A DNA stretch of 64,000 nucleotides from Marinospirillum alkaliphilum DSM 21637 (GTDB taxonomy: Bacteria > Pseudomonadota > Gammaproteobacteria > Pseudomonadales > Halomonadaceae), in NCBI RefSeq assembly GCF_900119735.1, contig NZ_FPJW01000001.1, positions 344,914 to 408,913 on the forward strand. The letters are read 5' to 3'. A program made the position numbers and the translations under genes. The notes beneath the pieces are model-generated. The model saw only the letters and a program-made list of their open reading frames with translations. It made no database searches and had not been told where the DNA came from. Positions 46,388 through 58,334 of this stretch are shown here, one piece after another. Position 1 is the first letter of the stretch; each line of letters opens with the position of its first letter.

Positions 46388-47293
46388 TTAGTTCTTATTG
46401 TCAGCCGGTTTCGAGAAGGCCTGCAGGCGTCGTAACAAGCTGGAGGTATCCCAGCGGCCGCCGCCAAGTTGTTGAACTTCAGAATAAAACTGATCAACCA
46501 GGGCTGTCACGGGAAGTTGTGCATTGATCTGGCGAGCCTGTTCAAGGCAGATGCCCAGGTCCTTACGCATCCAGTCTACCGCAAAACCATGTTCATACTC
46601 ATTGGCAATCATGGTTTTGTGACGGTTGTTCATTTGCCAGGAGCCGGCCGCACCCAGACTGATCACATCAATCACCTTTTGTTGATCCAGTCCGGCTGCA
46701 GCTGCAAAGTTGAGTCCTTCCGCAAGCGCTTGCACCAGGCCGCCAATACAAATCTGGTTGACCATTTTGGTGAGTTGTCCTGAGCCGGCAGGGCCCATGT
46801 GGGTGACCGCCTTGGCAAAACATTGCATGATCGGTTCGCCACGCACAAAGGCTGCATTGTTACCGCCAACCATGATGGTGAGCTGGCCGTTTTCAGCGCC
46901 TTGTTGGCCGCCAGATACGGGGGCATCCAGAAAATCAATTTGTTTCTGGTCGCAGCATTCGACCATTTCTTTGGCCAGGCTGGCGGATGCAGTGGTGTGG
47001 TCGATGATCAGGCTGCCGGGTTTAAGGCTTTCCAGCAGGCCGTTGCGCCCACTGATGACTTCACGAACATCGGCGTCATTGCCAACGCATAGCAGCACAA
47101 TTTCAGCATCGGCCGCTGCCAGAGCCGGGGTGCGTGCGGCCTGTTGACCAGGATGGCGCTCGGCCCAGGCCTGTGCCTTTTCAAAAGTGCGGTTGTACAC
47201 AGTGACTTGATGGCCCGCTTTGACCAGGTGGCTGGCCATTGGTGCTCCCATAACACCCATGCCGATAAAGGCTAATTTACGGGATGAAGTCAT
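46388..47293 (-). CDS. NAD(P)-dependent beta-hydroxyacid dehydrogenase
   Basis: A 301-residue enzyme of the 3-hydroxyisobutyrate/2-hydroxy-3-oxopropionate (tartronate semialdehyde) dehydrogenase family. The dinucleotide fold is GMGVMGAPMASHL near residue 10, the substrate loop is FLDAPVSGGQQGAENGQL, and the catalytic lysine is in GSGQLTKMVNQ. The substrate cannot be assigned from sequence. The gene stands alone between the HD-GYP gene (100 bases downstream) and gltA. Confidence 0.9.
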   Translation of the reverse strand: MTSSRKLAFIGMGVMGAPMASHLVKAGHQVTVYNRTFEKAQAWAERHPGQQAARTPALAAADAEIVLLCVGNDADVREVISGRNGLLESLKPGSLIIDHTTASASLAKEMVECCDQKQIDFLDAPVSGGQQGAENGQLTIMVGGNNAAFVRGEPIMQCFAKAVTHMGPAGSGQLTKMVNQICIGGLVQALAEGLNFAAAAGLDQQKVIDVISLGAAGSWQMNNRHKTMIANEYEHGFAVDWMRKDLGICLEQARQINAQLPVTALVDQFYSEVQQLGGGRWDTSSLLRRLQAFSKPADNKN

Positions 47294-47374
47294 TGGTGGC
47301 TCCTGTGATTGTTGGGTGGTCGTTTGTCTTTATTGCACACAGCTTAATGGGCTGCATCATTTACAGCAATGCAT

Positions 47375-47402
47375 AAAAAAGGCTGCCCGCAGGCAGCCTT
47401 TT
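47375..47402 (-). terminator. Rho-independent terminator of gltA
   Basis: GGCTGCC (47381-47387) and GGCAGCC (47392-47398) pair perfectly around CGCA. On the minus strand the stem is followed by six T. It ends about 17 bases after the gltA stop codon. Confidence 0.9.
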
Positions 47403-47418
47403 AAGTGGGTGGCCAGAA

Positions 47419-48702
47419 TCAGCGCTGAGGATAGTCGCGCTGAGGAGCACCGGTATACAGCTGGCGTGGGCGACCAATTTTGTAATCGTTGCTGATCATC
47501 TCGTTCCAGTGAGAGATCCAGCCAATGGTGCGGCTCATGGCAAAAATTACGGTGAACATGGCGGTCGGAATGCCAATTGCTTTCAGGATGATGCCGGAGT
47601 AGAAGTCTACGTTCGGGTAGAGGCGGCGAGACTTGAAGTAGTCGTCTTCCAGGGCGATCTGCTCCAGGCGCTTGGCGATTTTCAGTTGTGGGTCATCAGC
47701 CATACCCAGCTCTTGCAGTACTTCATCACAGGTCTTTTTCATGACTCTGGCGCGAGGATCGAAGTTGCGATAAACACGGTGACCAAAGCCCATCAGTTTG
47801 AAGGGGTCGTTTTTGTCTTTGGCGCGTGCAACAAACTCGTCGATGCGTGACTCGTCACCAATTTCATCCAGCATGGTCAATACCGCTTCATTGGCACCAC
47901 CGTGAGCCGGTCCCCATAGGGCGGCAATACCGGCAGCAATACAGGCGAAGGGGTTGGCGCCAGTGGAGCCAGCCAGGCGTACGGTTGAGGTTGATGCATT
48001 TTGCTCGTGGTCAGCATGCAGCATGAAAATGCGATCCATGGCCTTGGCAAACACCGGGTTAACCTTGTATTCCTCGCAGGGTGTTGCAAACATCATGTGC
48101 AGGAAGTTTTCTGCGTAGGTCAGGTCATTGCGCGGATAAACAAAGGGCTGGCCAGTGGAGTACTTGTAACACATGGCTGCAATGGTTGGCATCTTGGCGA
48201 TCAGGCGATGGGCAGATACTTCGCGGTGATAAGCATCACTGATGTCCATGGCTTCGTGATAAAAGGCAGACAGTGCGCCAACCACGCCACACATGACGGC
48301 CATTGGGTGGGCGTCACGGCGGAAACCTTTGAAGAACTGGGTCAGCTGTTCGTGTACCATGGTATGACGACGGATGGTGTTTTCGAACTTTTCACGCTGA
48401 GCCGGGGTAGGTAGTTCGCCGTTCAGCAGCAGGTAGCAGAGCTCAACATAGTCAGAGTGTTCTGCCAGTTGCTCAATGGGGTAGCCGCGATGCAGCAGGA
48501 TTCCCTTTTCGCCATCAATAAAGGTGATCTTGGATTCACAGGAGGCGGTGGCCAGAAAACCAGGATCGTAGGTGAACATGCCGGTTGCACCGCCGAGGCT
48601 GCGCACGTCAATCACGTCAGGACCAGTGGTGCCGCTCAGGATCGGGAATTCGATGCTCTGCTCAAGACCATCAACGGTCAGTACTGCTTTCTTGTCAGCC
48701 AT
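47419..48702 (-). CDS. gltA: citrate synthase
   Basis: A 427-residue type II (NADH-sensitive, hexameric) citrate synthase, the first step of the TCA cycle. [18 protein letters not shown] and [12 protein letters not shown] contain the catalytic histidines, and [13 protein letters not shown] follows. The aspartate is in [16 protein letters not shown]. The chain begins [12 protein letters not shown]. Transcribed away from sdhCDAB from a strong promoter at 48760. Confidence 0.97.
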   Translation of the reverse strand: MADKKAVLTVDGLEQSIEFPILSGTTGPDVIDVRSLGGATGMFTYDPGFLATASCESKITFIDGEKGILLHRGYPIEQLAEHSDYVELCYLLLNGELPTPAQREKFENTIRRHTMVHEQLTQFFKGFRRDAHPMAVMCGVVGALSAFYHEAMDISDAYHREVSAHRLIAKMPTIAAMCYKYSTGQPFVYPRNDLTYAENFLHMMFATPCEEYKVNPVFAKAMDRIFMLHADHEQNASTSTVRLAGSTGANPFACIAAGIAALWGPAHGGANEAVLTMLDEIGDESRIDEFVARAKDKNDPFKLMGFGHRVYRNFDPRARVMKKTCDEVLQELGMADDPQLKIAKRLEQIALEDDYFKSRRLYPNVDFYSGIILKAIGIPTAMFTVIFAMSRTIGWISHWNEMISNDYKIGRPRQLYTGAPQRDYPQR

Positions 48703-48759
48703 AAGGCCTCCTTATTTATTTTTGGTCACACTTGCCATACAAAAATTCAAAGTCGCACC

Positions 48760-48787
48760 ACTATAAAAGGCTTGAATGACTTGTCAA
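48760..48787 (-). promoter_or_regulatory. gltA promoter
   Basis: On the minus strand TTGACA (48782-48787) is separated by 16 bases from TATAGT (48760-48765), a near-consensus sigma-70 promoter. Transcription would start near 48752, giving a leader of about 50 bases to the gltA ATG. Confidence 0.8.
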
Positions 48788-48902
48788 TTGAGCCAATGGG
48801 CTAGGTTGAGGGGTTGCTGGGCTGCCAGAATGCGCCACGCCTGAGTTTCAGGCCGTACATTAGATTGGCTTATTTTGATGCAGCGCACAACCTTTGGCTA
48901 GA

Positions 48903-48931
48903 TTGCACAAGCAGAAGCGGGTTCCTATAAT
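48903..48931 (+). promoter_or_regulatory. sdhCDAB promoter
   Basis: TTGCAC (48903-48908) and TATAAT (48926-48931) are separated by 17 bases, a very good sigma-70 promoter, giving a leader of about 125 bases before sdhC. The roughly 350-base gap between gltA and sdhC thus holds divergent promoters. No other gene is seen in it. Confidence 0.8.
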
Positions 48932-49063
48932 CGGCGACCTGCACCAGGGGGAAGTAGTACTGCAGCAGAACTGACTGGATCAGCCCGTTCTGGCAAGTGC
49001 TTCTTATTACAATCGCTTGTTGCCGGGGAAACCTGTGCAAGCACCATAAGAGTGTGTAGAGCC

Positions 49064-49441
49064 GTGAAAGACAAAAGACCTGTAAACCTCGATCTATCGA
49101 CGATCAAACTTCCTTTGTCAGCGCTGACATCGATTACTCACCGGATTACCGGTGTGATCATGTTTGTCGGCCTGATTTTTATGTTCTGGGCACTGGATGT
49201 GTCGCTGTCCTCTCCTGAGGGCTTCGAAACTGTCAAGACTGTATTGCAGCAGAATTTCCTCGCCAAGTTTGTGCTTTGGGGCCTGTTGTCTGCGTTGGCA
49301 TACCACTGCGTGGCGGGTGTTAAGCACCTGATCATGGATCTGGATATCGGTGTGACTCTGGAAGGCGGTCACAAGATGTCTCAGGCGGTAGTGGCTGTTT
49401 CTGTTGTTCTTGTTCTGCTGGCGGGGGTCTGGGTATGGTAA
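49064..49441 (+). CDS. sdhC: succinate dehydrogenase cytochrome b556 subunit
   Basis: A 125-residue membrane anchor of complex II. It begins VKDKRPVNLDLSTIKLPLSALTSITHRITGV, with the quinone-site serine and the first haem-facing region; the haem ligand histidine is in YHCVAGVKHLIMD. Three membrane helices are visible. The start GTG 49064 aligns with other SdhC proteins; an upstream in-frame GTG at 49052 is also possible. Overlaps sdhD by seven bases. Confidence 0.93.
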   Translation: MKDKRPVNLDLSTIKLPLSALTSITHRITGVIMFVGLIFMFWALDVSLSSPEGFETVKTVLQQNFLAKFVLWGLLSALAYHCVAGVKHLIMDLDIGVTLEGGHKMSQAVVAVSVVLVLLAGVWVW

Positions 49442-49782
49442 CCAATATCACCAACTTTGGTCGCAGCGGCCTATCTGACTGGTTGATGCAGCGTATTTCA
49501 GCGGTCATCCTGCTGGCTTACACCCTGTTTATGGTTGGCTTTTTCCTGCTGAATCCCAATCTGGATTACGCGGCCTGGTCAGCACTCTTTCAGTGCACTC
49601 TGATGCGCATTTTCAGCCTGCTGGCGCTGTTGTCGCTGGCTGCACACGCCTGGATTGGTCTGTGGACCGTATCCACTGACTACATGAAAGCAACCGGTGT
49701 GCGTCTGGTGTTCCAGGCGGTGGTAGCGCTGGGTCTGTTTGCCTATGTGGTCTGGGGCGTTCAAGTTTTGTGGGGAGCATAA
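49435..49782 (+). CDS. sdhD: succinate dehydrogenase membrane anchor subunit
   Basis: A 115-residue integral membrane subunit of complex II with three helices. The RSGLSDWLMQRISAVILLAYTL start is typical, and the haem-binding histidine lies in AAHAWIGLWTVSTDY, followed by the quinone-site DY pair. Overlap with sdhC and a 3-base gap to sdhA show one operon. Confidence 0.94.
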   Translation: MVTNITNFGRSGLSDWLMQRISAVILLAYTLFMVGFFLLNPNLDYAAWSALFQCTLMRIFSLLALLSLAAHAWIGLWTVSTDYMKATGVRLVFQAVVALGLFAYVVWGVQVLWGA

Positions 49783-49785
49783 TCC

Positions 49786-51573
49786 ATGTCAGTTCTTCGT
49801 ACTCTCGAATTTGATGCCATCATTGTCGGTGGCGGCGGTTCCGGTCTGCGTGCTGCGCTGCAGCTGGCTCAGTCCGGTCGCAAGACAGCAGTTATTTCCA
49901 AGGTGTTCCCGACTCGCTCGCATACAGTGTCTGCTCAGGGTGGTATCACCTGTGCCATCGCTTCTGATGATCCGAATGATGACTGGCGCTGGCACATGTA
50001 CGATACCGTCAAGGGTTCCGACTACATCGGTGACCAGGACGCGATCGAATACATGTGTAATGAAGGCCCGAAAGCGGTATTTGAGCTGGAGCACATGGGT
50101 CTGCCTTTCTCCCGTACTGAACAAGGCCGTATCTACCAGCGTCCGTTTGGTGGTCAGTCTAAAGAGTTTGGTAAGGGTGGTCAGGCTGCACGGACCTGTG
50201 CCGCTGCTGACCGTACCGGCCATGCGCTGCTGCATACGCTGTATCAGGCTAACATCAAGAACAACACCACTTTCCTGAATGAGTGGTATGCCGTTGATCT
50301 GGTGAAAAACGCCAAAGATGACGTGGTGGGTTGTATTGCCATGTGCATTGAAACCGGTGAAACCGTATTTGTGAAGTCCAAGGCCACGGTACTGGCCACC
50401 GGTGGTGCGGGCCGTATTTATGCCTCGACCACCAATGCCCTGATCAACACCGGTGACGGTATTGGTATGGCGCTGCGTGCCGGCTTCCCGATGCAGGATA
50501 TGGAAATGTGGCAGTTCCACCCAACCGGTATTGCTGGTGCGGGTGTACTGGTGACCGAAGGTTGCCGTGGTGAAGGTGGTTACCTGATCAACAAGGATGG
50601 CGAGCGCTTTATGGAGCGTTACGCTCCGAACGCCAAAGACCTGGCGGGGCGTGACGTGGTTGCACGCTCCATGGTTCTGGAAATTCTGGAAGGTCGTGGT
50701 GCCGGTGAGAAGGGTGACCATGTATTCCTGAAGCTGGATCACCTGGGTGAAGACGTACTGAACAAGCGTTTGCCGGGTATCTGTGAGCTGTCCAAAACCT
50801 TTGCTCACGTGGATCCGGTCAAGGCCCCAATTCCTGTGGTGCCAACCTGCCATTACATGATGGGCGGTATCCCGACCAATATTCATGGTCAGGCCATCAC
50901 TCGTGATGCCAACGGCAACGACAAGATTGTTAACGGTCTGTTTGCCTGTGGTGAAGCGGCTTGTGTATCTGTGCATGGTGCCAACCGTCTGGGCGGCAAC
51001 TCGCTGCTGGATCTGGTGGTGTTCGGTCGTGCAGCAGGTCTGTACATCGAGCAGGCGCTGGATCAGGGTATTGCTTATGACGAAGCTTCTGCTTCCGACA
51101 TTGAAGCATCCATGAAGCGTCTGACGCGTTGGAATGAATCCAAAGGTGGTGAGTCTGTTGCGGCACTGCGCGCCGAGCTGCAGACCTGCATGCAGAACTA
51201 CTTCGGTGTATTCCGCGATGGTCAGTACATGGAGAAGGGTATTGCCCAACTGAAAGATCTGCGTGGTCGTATTGCTGAAGCCCACCTGGGTGACAAGAGC
51301 AATGCTTTCAACACGGCCCGCATCGAAGCACTGGAGCTGGACAACCTGTTGGAAGTGGCTGAAGCCACTGCCATTGCCGCCAACGAGCGCAAGGAAAGTC
51401 GTGGTGCCCACAGCCGTAACGATTACCCGGAACGTGATGACGTGAACTGGCTGAAGCACTCTCTGTACATGCCGGCAACCAAAACCCTTGAGCAGCGCGA
51501 CGTTAATATGGCGCCGAAGCTGGTGCAGGGTGAACTGCTGAAGTACTTTGAACCCAAAGTACGTACTTACTGA
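49786..51573 (+). CDS. sdhA: succinate dehydrogenase flavoprotein subunit
   Basis: A 595-residue FAD subunit oxidising succinate to fumarate. The dinucleotide fold is [14 protein letters not shown] (residue 12 on), the covalent flavin histidine is in [10 protein letters not shown], and the catalytic [11 protein letters not shown] and [19 protein letters not shown] motifs are present. Length is normal. A long antisense frame on the minus strand is considered a coding shadow. Confidence 0.97.
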   Translation: MSVLRTLEFDAIIVGGGGSGLRAALQLAQSGRKTAVISKVFPTRSHTVSAQGGITCAIASDDPNDDWRWHMYDTVKGSDYIGDQDAIEYMCNEGPKAVFELEHMGLPFSRTEQGRIYQRPFGGQSKEFGKGGQAARTCAAADRTGHALLHTLYQANIKNNTTFLNEWYAVDLVKNAKDDVVGCIAMCIETGETVFVKSKATVLATGGAGRIYASTTNALINTGDGIGMALRAGFPMQDMEMWQFHPTGIAGAGVLVTEGCRGEGGYLINKDGERFMERYAPNAKDLAGRDVVARSMVLEILEGRGAGEKGDHVFLKLDHLGEDVLNKRLPGICELSKTFAHVDPVKAPIPVVPTCHYMMGGIPTNIHGQAITRDANGNDKIVNGLFACGEAACVSVHGANRLGGNSLLDLVVFGRAAGLYIEQALDQGIAYDEASASDIEASMKRLTRWNESKGGESVAALRAELQTCMQNYFGVFRDGQYMEKGIAQLKDLRGRIAEAHLGDKSNAFNTARIEALELDNLLEVAEATAIAANERKESRGAHSRNDYPERDDVNWLKHSLYMPATKTLEQRDVNMAPKLVQGELLKYFEPKVRTY

Positions 51574-51599
51574 TCAGACTTGCCGATTTGGAGAACAAA

Positions 51600-52304
51600 A
51601 TGCTTCAGGTATCTGTGTATCGTTACAATCCGGAAACGGATAAAGCGCCTTACATGCAGGACTTTGAAATCGACACCAAAGGCAAGGACCTGATGGTGCT
51701 GGATGTTCTGGCCCTGGTGAAGGAAAAAGACAATGGTATGGCTTATCGTCGCTCCTGCCGTGAAGGTGTGTGTGGTTCTGATGGCATGAACATGAATGGC
51801 AAGAATGGCCTGGCCTGCGTCACACCCCTGTCCGAAGTGGTCAAGGGTGGCAAGCTGGTGCTGCGCCCGCTGCCGGGTCTGCCGGTCATTCGTGACCTGG
51901 TGGTGGACATGAGTCTGTTCTACCAGCAGTACGAGCGCATCAAACCCTTCCTGATTAATGACACTCCGGCCCCGGCCATTGAGCGTCTGCAAACTCCGGA
52001 AGAGCGTGACAAGCTGGACGGCCTGTACGAGTGTATTCTCTGTGCTTGCTGTTCCACTTCCTGTCCGTCCTTCTGGTGGAATCCTGACAAGTTTGTTGGT
52101 CCTTCCGGTTTGCTGCAGGCCTACCGCTTCCTGATCGACAGTCGCGATACGGCCACCCGCGAGCGTCTGGCTGATCTGGATGATCCGTTCAGTGTGTTCC
52201 GCTGCCGCGGCATCATGAACTGTGTGTCCGTATGTCCGAAGGGTCTGAACCCGACCCGGGCTATCGGCCACATTCGCGACATGTTGCTGGCCAACGCGAC
52301 CTAA
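51600..52304 (+). CDS. sdhB: succinate dehydrogenase iron-sulfur subunit
   Basis: A 234-residue subunit passing electrons from FAD to quinone. The [2Fe-2S] ligands are in CREGVCGSDGMNMNG and GLACVTP. The [4Fe-4S] and [3Fe-4S] clusters use CILCACCSTSC and CRGIMNCVSVCPKGLNP. ATG 51600 follows GGAGAACAA; an in-frame TTG at 51588 would include the ribosome-binding site. Last gene of sdhCDAB, followed by a terminator. Confidence 0.96.
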   Translation: MLQVSVYRYNPETDKAPYMQDFEIDTKGKDLMVLDVLALVKEKDNGMAYRRSCREGVCGSDGMNMNGKNGLACVTPLSEVVKGGKLVLRPLPGLPVIRDLVVDMSLFYQQYERIKPFLINDTPAPAIERLQTPEERDKLDGLYECILCACCSTSCPSFWWNPDKFVGPSGLLQAYRFLIDSRDTATRERLADLDDPFSVFRCRGIMNCVSVCPKGLNPTRAIGHIRDMLLANAT

Positions 52305-52314
52305 GGTTTTTTTT

Positions 52315-52337
52315 GCCCCTTGTAAAAAGGGGCTTTT
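52315..52337 (+). terminator. terminator after sdhB
   Basis: GCCCCTT (52315-52321) pairs with AAGGGGC (52327-52333) around GTAAA, followed by four T. It separates sdhCDAB from sucA transcription, though read-through is likely since the T-run is short. Confidence 0.7.
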
Positions 52338-52397
52338 ATGCACCAAAAGTCGTGGGCAAAACCCTGTACCGGCACTGTCGTTTTTCTGTCAGTCGGG

Positions 52398-52439
52398 TAC
52401 AATACGCAAGCAGAAGCCGGTGTGATCCACCGGCTTCTG
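52398..52439 (+). promoter_or_regulatory. sucA promoter -10 and 12-bp stem-loop at the predicted 5' end
   Basis: TACAAT at 52398-52403 is a plausible -10 (a weak -35, CTGTCG, is at 52375-52380). A perfect 12-base stem CAGAAGCCGGTG/CACCGGCTTCTG with loop TGATC occupies 52411-52439, right at the predicted RNA start. No T-run follows. It could stabilise the mRNA. The remaining leader to 52599 holds no gene. Confidence 0.55.
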
Positions 52440-52599
52440 ACTAAATTGAGAAACCATCAGGGGATACGGGTTTTCCCCGTTTGTTCGCGGCGGCCAGGGG
52501 AACTGAGAAAGTAGATTCTGAACAGGCGAACAGCCCGGTTCAGAAAATGACTCAGCGGTCGAAGCGAATGGACTCCCCTTCATGCAGGGTGATAACAGA

Positions 52600-55434
52600 A
52601 TGCAAGAAGGCAGCATGGAGTTTATGTGGAACACCTCCCATACCTATGGGGGCAACGTCCACTACATCGAGGATCTCTACGAAGAGTATCTGAACGATCC
52701 CAACGCCGTTCCGGAGCAATGGCGTGAATATTTCAACAAGCTCCCCCGCCCGGAAGGCGCACCTGCGCAGGATCTTCCGCTCGCTCCCGTCCGCGATCAT
52801 TTTTCCCAATTAGCCCGCCAGCGTGTTTCCCGTGCTGCTTCAGGCAGTGTGGATAGCGCGCACGAGAAAAAGCAGGTCAAGGTACTGCAGCTGATTAATG
52901 CCTACCGTTTCCGTGGTCATCAGCACGCCAAGCTTGATCCGCTTGAGCTGATGAAGCGTCAGCAAGTGCCCGATCTTGATCTTGGCTTCCACCAGTTGGG
53001 TAAGGAAGACCTTGAACAAGAATTCCAGACAGGCTCCCTTTTTATCGGTAAGGAAAAGGCAACCCTGCGAGAGATCCATGAAGCAGTCACCCAAACCTAC
53101 TGTTCCACCATCGGTGCTGAGTTTATGCACATTGTGGATACAGAAGAGAAGCGTTGGCTGCAGCAGCGTTTTGAGTCAGTGCGCTCAAAACCGGAATACA
53201 GTGCTGAAGTTCGCAAACACCTGTTGGAGCGACTGACAGCTGCTGAAGGCCTGGAAAACTACCTGGCCTCCAAATACCCGGGCACCAAGCGTTTTGGTCT
53301 GGAGGGCGGTGAGTCCTACATTCCGATGATGGATGAAATCATTCAGCGCTCTGGTTCCTATGGTGTTAAAGAAGTGGTGATTGGTATGGCCCACCGTGGC
53401 CGTCTGAACACCCTGGTTAACATCCTGGGCAAAAACCCCTCTGATCTGTTTGATGAGTTTGACGGCAAAAAAATGTTTGCCGATGGCTCCGGTGACGTTA
53501 AGTATCACCAAGGCTTCTCGTCCAACGTGATGACTCCCGGTGGTGAAGTGCACCTGGCACTGGCTTTTAACCCGTCACACCTGGAAATTGTTTCCCCGGT
53601 GGTGGAAGGGTCTGTGCGTGCTCGTCAGGATCGCCGTGATGACCGTACCGGTGAGCTGGTACTGCCGATTTCCATTCATGGTGACTCTGCCTTCTCTGGT
53701 CAGGGTGTGGTGATGGAAACCTTCCAGATGTCCCAGACACGCGCCTACAAAACGGGCGGTACCATCCACATCGTCATCAATAACCAGGTGGGTTTCACCA
53801 CTTCCAAGCCAGAAGATACCCGTTCTTCCGAGTATTGCACTGATGTGGCAAAAATGGTTTCTGCGCCCATTTTCCACGTGAATGGTGATGATCCTGAAGC
53901 GGTACTGCACGTCACTCAGGTGGCAGTGGACTATCGCATGCAGTTCAAGAAAGACGTGGTGATTGACCTGGTTTGCTACCGTCGTCGTGGTCACAACGAA
54001 GCGGATGAGCCGTCCGGTACTCAGCCGCTGATGTACCAGAAGATTGCCAAACACCCATCAACACGCAAAATTTACGGTGAAAAACTGGTTGCAGCGGGTG
54101 TGATCACCGCTGAAGAAAACCAGAAGTTCAGCGATGATTACCGTGATGCACTGGACAATGGTCAGCATGTTGCCAAATCACTGGTGAAAGAGCCCAACAA
54201 GGCGCTGTTTGTTGATTGGACGCCTTACCTGGGTCACAAGTGGACTGCCAAATACGACACCAGTGTGGATATCAAGCATCTGCAAGAACTGGCCGCTAAA
54301 ATGTGTGAAGTCCCGGAAGGCTTCCAGATGCAGCGCCAGGTTGCCAAGATCTACGAAGACCGCCGCAAGATGCTGGCCGGTGGCATGGCTCTGAACTGGG
54401 GCTTTGCCGAGGTGCTGGCTTATGCGACGCTACTGGATGCCAACCACCCGATCCGCATCACCGGTCAGGACGTGGGTCGTGGTACCTTCTCTCACCGCCA
54501 TGCCGTACTGCACGATTACAATGATGCTCGTGTCTATGTGCCGTTGCAGAACCTGAAAGAAGGCCAGCCGAAGTTTGTGATTCATGACTCCTACCTGTCT
54601 GAAGAGGCAGTACTGGCGTTTGAATATGGTTATGCCACCACCATGCCGAATGCACTGGTGATCTGGGAAGCTCAGTTTGGTGATTTTGCCAACGGTGCCC
54701 AGGTGGTGATGGACCAGTTCATTTCTTCTGGTGAAACCAAATGGGGTCGTCTGTGTGGTCTGACCATGCTGCTGCCGCATGGTTATGAAGGTCAGGGCCC
54801 AGAGCACTCTTCAGCCCGTCTGGAGCGCTACCTGCAGCTTTGTGCTGAGCACAACATTCAGGTTTGTACACCAACAACACCTTCGCAGATTTTCCACCTG
54901 CTGCGTCGTCAGGTGTTGCGTCCGTTGCGCAAGCCGTTGGTGGTCATGTCACCAAAAAGCCTGCTGCGCCACAAGGATGCCATTTCCAGCCTGGAAGACC
55001 TGGCCAATGGTCACTTCCAGACGGTGATTGGTGATCAGGCAAACCTCGATCCGAAAAAGGTCAAGCGTGTGATTCTCTGTGGCGGCAAGGTTTACTACGA
55101 CCTGGCTGCCAAGCGTGAAGAGATGGGCAATACCGATACCGCCATTGTGCGTATTGAGCAGCTGTATCCCTTCCCGGAAGAGGATCTGGAAGCTGAGCTG
55201 GCACAGTACACCAATCTGGAACATGTTGTCTGGTGTCAGGAAGAGCCCCAGAACCAGGGTGCCTGGTACTCCAGCCAGCACCACATGCGTCACGTGCTGA
55301 GCCGTGTTAAACCTGAGCTGACTCATCAGCTCAAGTTTGCCGGTCGTCCGGCCTCCGCTGCGCCGGCTTGTGGTTATGCCAGCGTGCACGTTGAGCAGCA
55401 GAACAAACTGGTTGCTGACGCCTTCGAGGCATAA
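52600..55434 (+). CDS. sucA: 2-oxoglutarate dehydrogenase E1 component
   Basis: A 944-residue thiamine-diphosphate enzyme decarboxylating 2-oxoglutarate. It has the N-terminal E2-binding segment ([27 protein letters not shown]), [11 protein letters not shown], the TPP motif GDSAFSGQG to NNQVGFTT, and the C-terminal transketolase-like domain. Three in-frame ATGs are available; 52600 is chosen because [11 protein letters not shown] matches the usual Pseudomonas start and AGGGTGAT precedes it. First gene of the suc operon. Confidence 0.97.
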   Translation: MQEGSMEFMWNTSHTYGGNVHYIEDLYEEYLNDPNAVPEQWREYFNKLPRPEGAPAQDLPLAPVRDHFSQLARQRVSRAASGSVDSAHEKKQVKVLQLINAYRFRGHQHAKLDPLELMKRQQVPDLDLGFHQLGKEDLEQEFQTGSLFIGKEKATLREIHEAVTQTYCSTIGAEFMHIVDTEEKRWLQQRFESVRSKPEYSAEVRKHLLERLTAAEGLENYLASKYPGTKRFGLEGGESYIPMMDEIIQRSGSYGVKEVVIGMAHRGRLNTLVNILGKNPSDLFDEFDGKKMFADGSGDVKYHQGFSSNVMTPGGEVHLALAFNPSHLEIVSPVVEGSVRARQDRRDDRTGELVLPISIHGDSAFSGQGVVMETFQMSQTRAYKTGGTIHIVINNQVGFTTSKPEDTRSSEYCTDVAKMVSAPIFHVNGDDPEAVLHVTQVAVDYRMQFKKDVVIDLVCYRRRGHNEADEPSGTQPLMYQKIAKHPSTRKIYGEKLVAAGVITAEENQKFSDDYRDALDNGQHVAKSLVKEPNKALFVDWTPYLGHKWTAKYDTSVDIKHLQELAAKMCEVPEGFQMQRQVAKIYEDRRKMLAGGMALNWGFAEVLAYATLLDANHPIRITGQDVGRGTFSHRHAVLHDYNDARVYVPLQNLKEGQPKFVIHDSYLSEEAVLAFEYGYATTMPNALVIWEAQFGDFANGAQVVMDQFISSGETKWGRLCGLTMLLPHGYEGQGPEHSSARLERYLQLCAEHNIQVCTPTTPSQIFHLLRRQVLRPLRKPLVVMSPKSLLRHKDAISSLEDLANGHFQTVIGDQANLDPKKVKRVILCGGKVYYDLAAKREEMGNTDTAIVRIEQLYPFPEEDLEAELAQYTNLEHVVWCQEEPQNQGAWYSSQHHMRHVLSRVKPELTHQLKFAGRPASAAPACGYASVHVEQQNKLVADAFEA

Positions 55435-55454
55435 CAGCAGGTAAACCTCAACAA

Positions 55455-55476
55455 GTCCGGGTCAGTTGGCCCGGAC
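55455..55476. other. stem-loop between sucA and sucB
   Basis: GTCCGGG (55455-55461) and CCCGGAC (55470-55476) pair perfectly with an 8-base loop, in the 71-base gap before sucB. Without a T-run it is a probable intercistronic stabilising element. Confidence 0.5.
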
Positions 55477-55505
55477 CACAAAGAATAAAACAGGAAAGGT
55501 ATAAC

Positions 55506-56711
55506 ATGGCCATCGAGATTAAAGCTCCAACTTTCCCCGAGTCGGTTGCCGAAGGCACCGTAGCAACCTGGCACAAGCAGCCTGGTGAAGCCGTCAGCCG
55601 TGATGAAATTCTGGTTGATATCGAAACTGATAAGGTGGTGCTGGAAGTTCCATCTCCTGCTGATGGTGTGCTGGAAGAAATTATTGCTGCTGAAGGTGAC
55701 ACTGTTGCCTCTGAACAGCTGTTGGCACGCGTGAAAGAAGGTGCTGTTGCTGCAGCCCCGGCTGCTGCCAAGCCTGCAGAAACCGCTGCACCTGCTGCTT
55801 CTGAAGAAGCTGAAGTTGTTGGTGACAAGCGTGTTGCACCTGCTGCTCGCAAACTGGCTGCTGAAAAGGGCCTGGATCTGGCTGCCATTCAAGGCAGTGG
55901 CAAGGGTGGCATGATCACCAAGGAAGACGTACTGAAAGCTGCTTCTGCTCCAGCCGCCAAACCTGCAGCTGCACCTGCTGCCGTTCAAGTGACTGCAGCT
56001 CCGGGTGAGCGCATCGAGAAGCGTGTTCCGATGAGCCGTATGCGTCAAACCATTGCCAAGCGTCTGGTACAGGCTCAGCAAACTGCTGCCATGCTGACCA
56101 CTTACAATGAAGTGGACATGAAGCCTGTCATGGATCTGCGCAAGCAGTACAAGGACCTGTTCGAGAAGCGTCACAATGGTGTGCGTCTGGGCTTCATGTC
56201 CTTCTTTGTGAAGGCCGCCACTGAAGCACTCAAGCGTTTCCCGGATGTGAATGCCTCCATTGATGGCACTGACATTGTTTACCATGGTTATCAGGACATC
56301 GGTGTTGCAGTATCCACTGATCGTGGTCTGATGGTTCCGGTTCTGCGCGATTGTGACTCCATGAACCTGGCTGATATCGAAGGCACCATTGCTGATTTTG
56401 GCAAACGTGGCCGTGAAGGCAAAATTGGTATCGAAGACCTGCAGGGCGGTACCTTCACCATCACCAACGGTGGTGTATTCGGCTCCCTGATGTCCACTCC
56501 GATCATCAACCCGCCGCAGACTGCGATCCTGGGTATGCACAAAATCCAGGAGCGTCCGATGGCTATTAATGGTCAAGTGGTTATCCGTCCGATGATGTAT
56601 CTGGCGTTGTCTTACGATCACCGCATGATTGACGGCAAGGATGCTGTACAATTCCTTGTTACCATCAAGGAACTGCTGGAAGATCCGGCGCGTATTCTGC
56701 TGGATGTCTAA
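55506..56711 (+). CDS. sucB: 2-oxoglutarate dehydrogenase E2 (dihydrolipoyl succinyltransferase)
   Basis: A 401-residue core subunit. The lipoyl domain has the modified lysine Lys43 in [11 protein letters not shown]. An alanine/proline linker follows, the E1/E3-binding domain ([16 protein letters not shown] to ITKEDVL, about 103-135), a second linker and the catalytic domain with [17 protein letters not shown] near the C-terminus. Forms the 24-subunit complex core with SucA and LpdG. Confidence 0.97.
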   Translation: MAIEIKAPTFPESVAEGTVATWHKQPGEAVSRDEILVDIETDKVVLEVPSPADGVLEEIIAAEGDTVASEQLLARVKEGAVAAAPAAAKPAETAAPAASEEAEVVGDKRVAPAARKLAAEKGLDLAAIQGSGKGGMITKEDVLKAASAPAAKPAAAPAAVQVTAAPGERIEKRVPMSRMRQTIAKRLVQAQQTAAMLTTYNEVDMKPVMDLRKQYKDLFEKRHNGVRLGFMSFFVKAATEALKRFPDVNASIDGTDIVYHGYQDIGVAVSTDRGLMVPVLRDCDSMNLADIEGTIADFGKRGREGKIGIEDLQGGTFTITNGGVFGSLMSTPIINPPQTAILGMHKIQERPMAINGQVVIRPMMYLALSYDHRMIDGKDAVQFLVTIKELLEDPARILLDV

Positions 56712-56743
56712 AAGCCGGGAAGCAATCCATCCTGAGACCCTGA

Positions 56744-58195
<1,452 letters not shown>

Positions 58196-58246
58196 TTTAA
58201 TCAGTTGTAAGGTTTGTGGGTCAGCCTGACCGGCAGACTCACTGGG

Positions 58247-58299
58247 GATAAACCCTGTCAGAACATTGGTTACAAGCCGGTGTTCGGACAGGGTTTATC
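58247..58299. other. long stem-loop in the lpdG-sucC gap
   Basis: GATAAACCCTGTC (58247-58259) and GACAGGGTTTATC (58287-58299) are perfectly complementary over 13 bases. Inside, GAACATTGG pairs with CCGGTGTTC using two G-U pairs around a 7-base loop, giving a 22-pair hairpin. It ends 35 bases before sucC and lacks a T-run. Confidence 0.7.
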
Positions 58300-58334
58300 A
58301 GGATCGCAAGTAACAGACAAAGACGGCATTGAAT

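Noticed and set aside
49789-51459. 556-codon open frame antisense to sdhA
   Set aside because: It mirrors a highly conserved, codon-biased gene in the reverse complement, lacks any recognisable domain, and is a usual shadow of GC-rich third positions.
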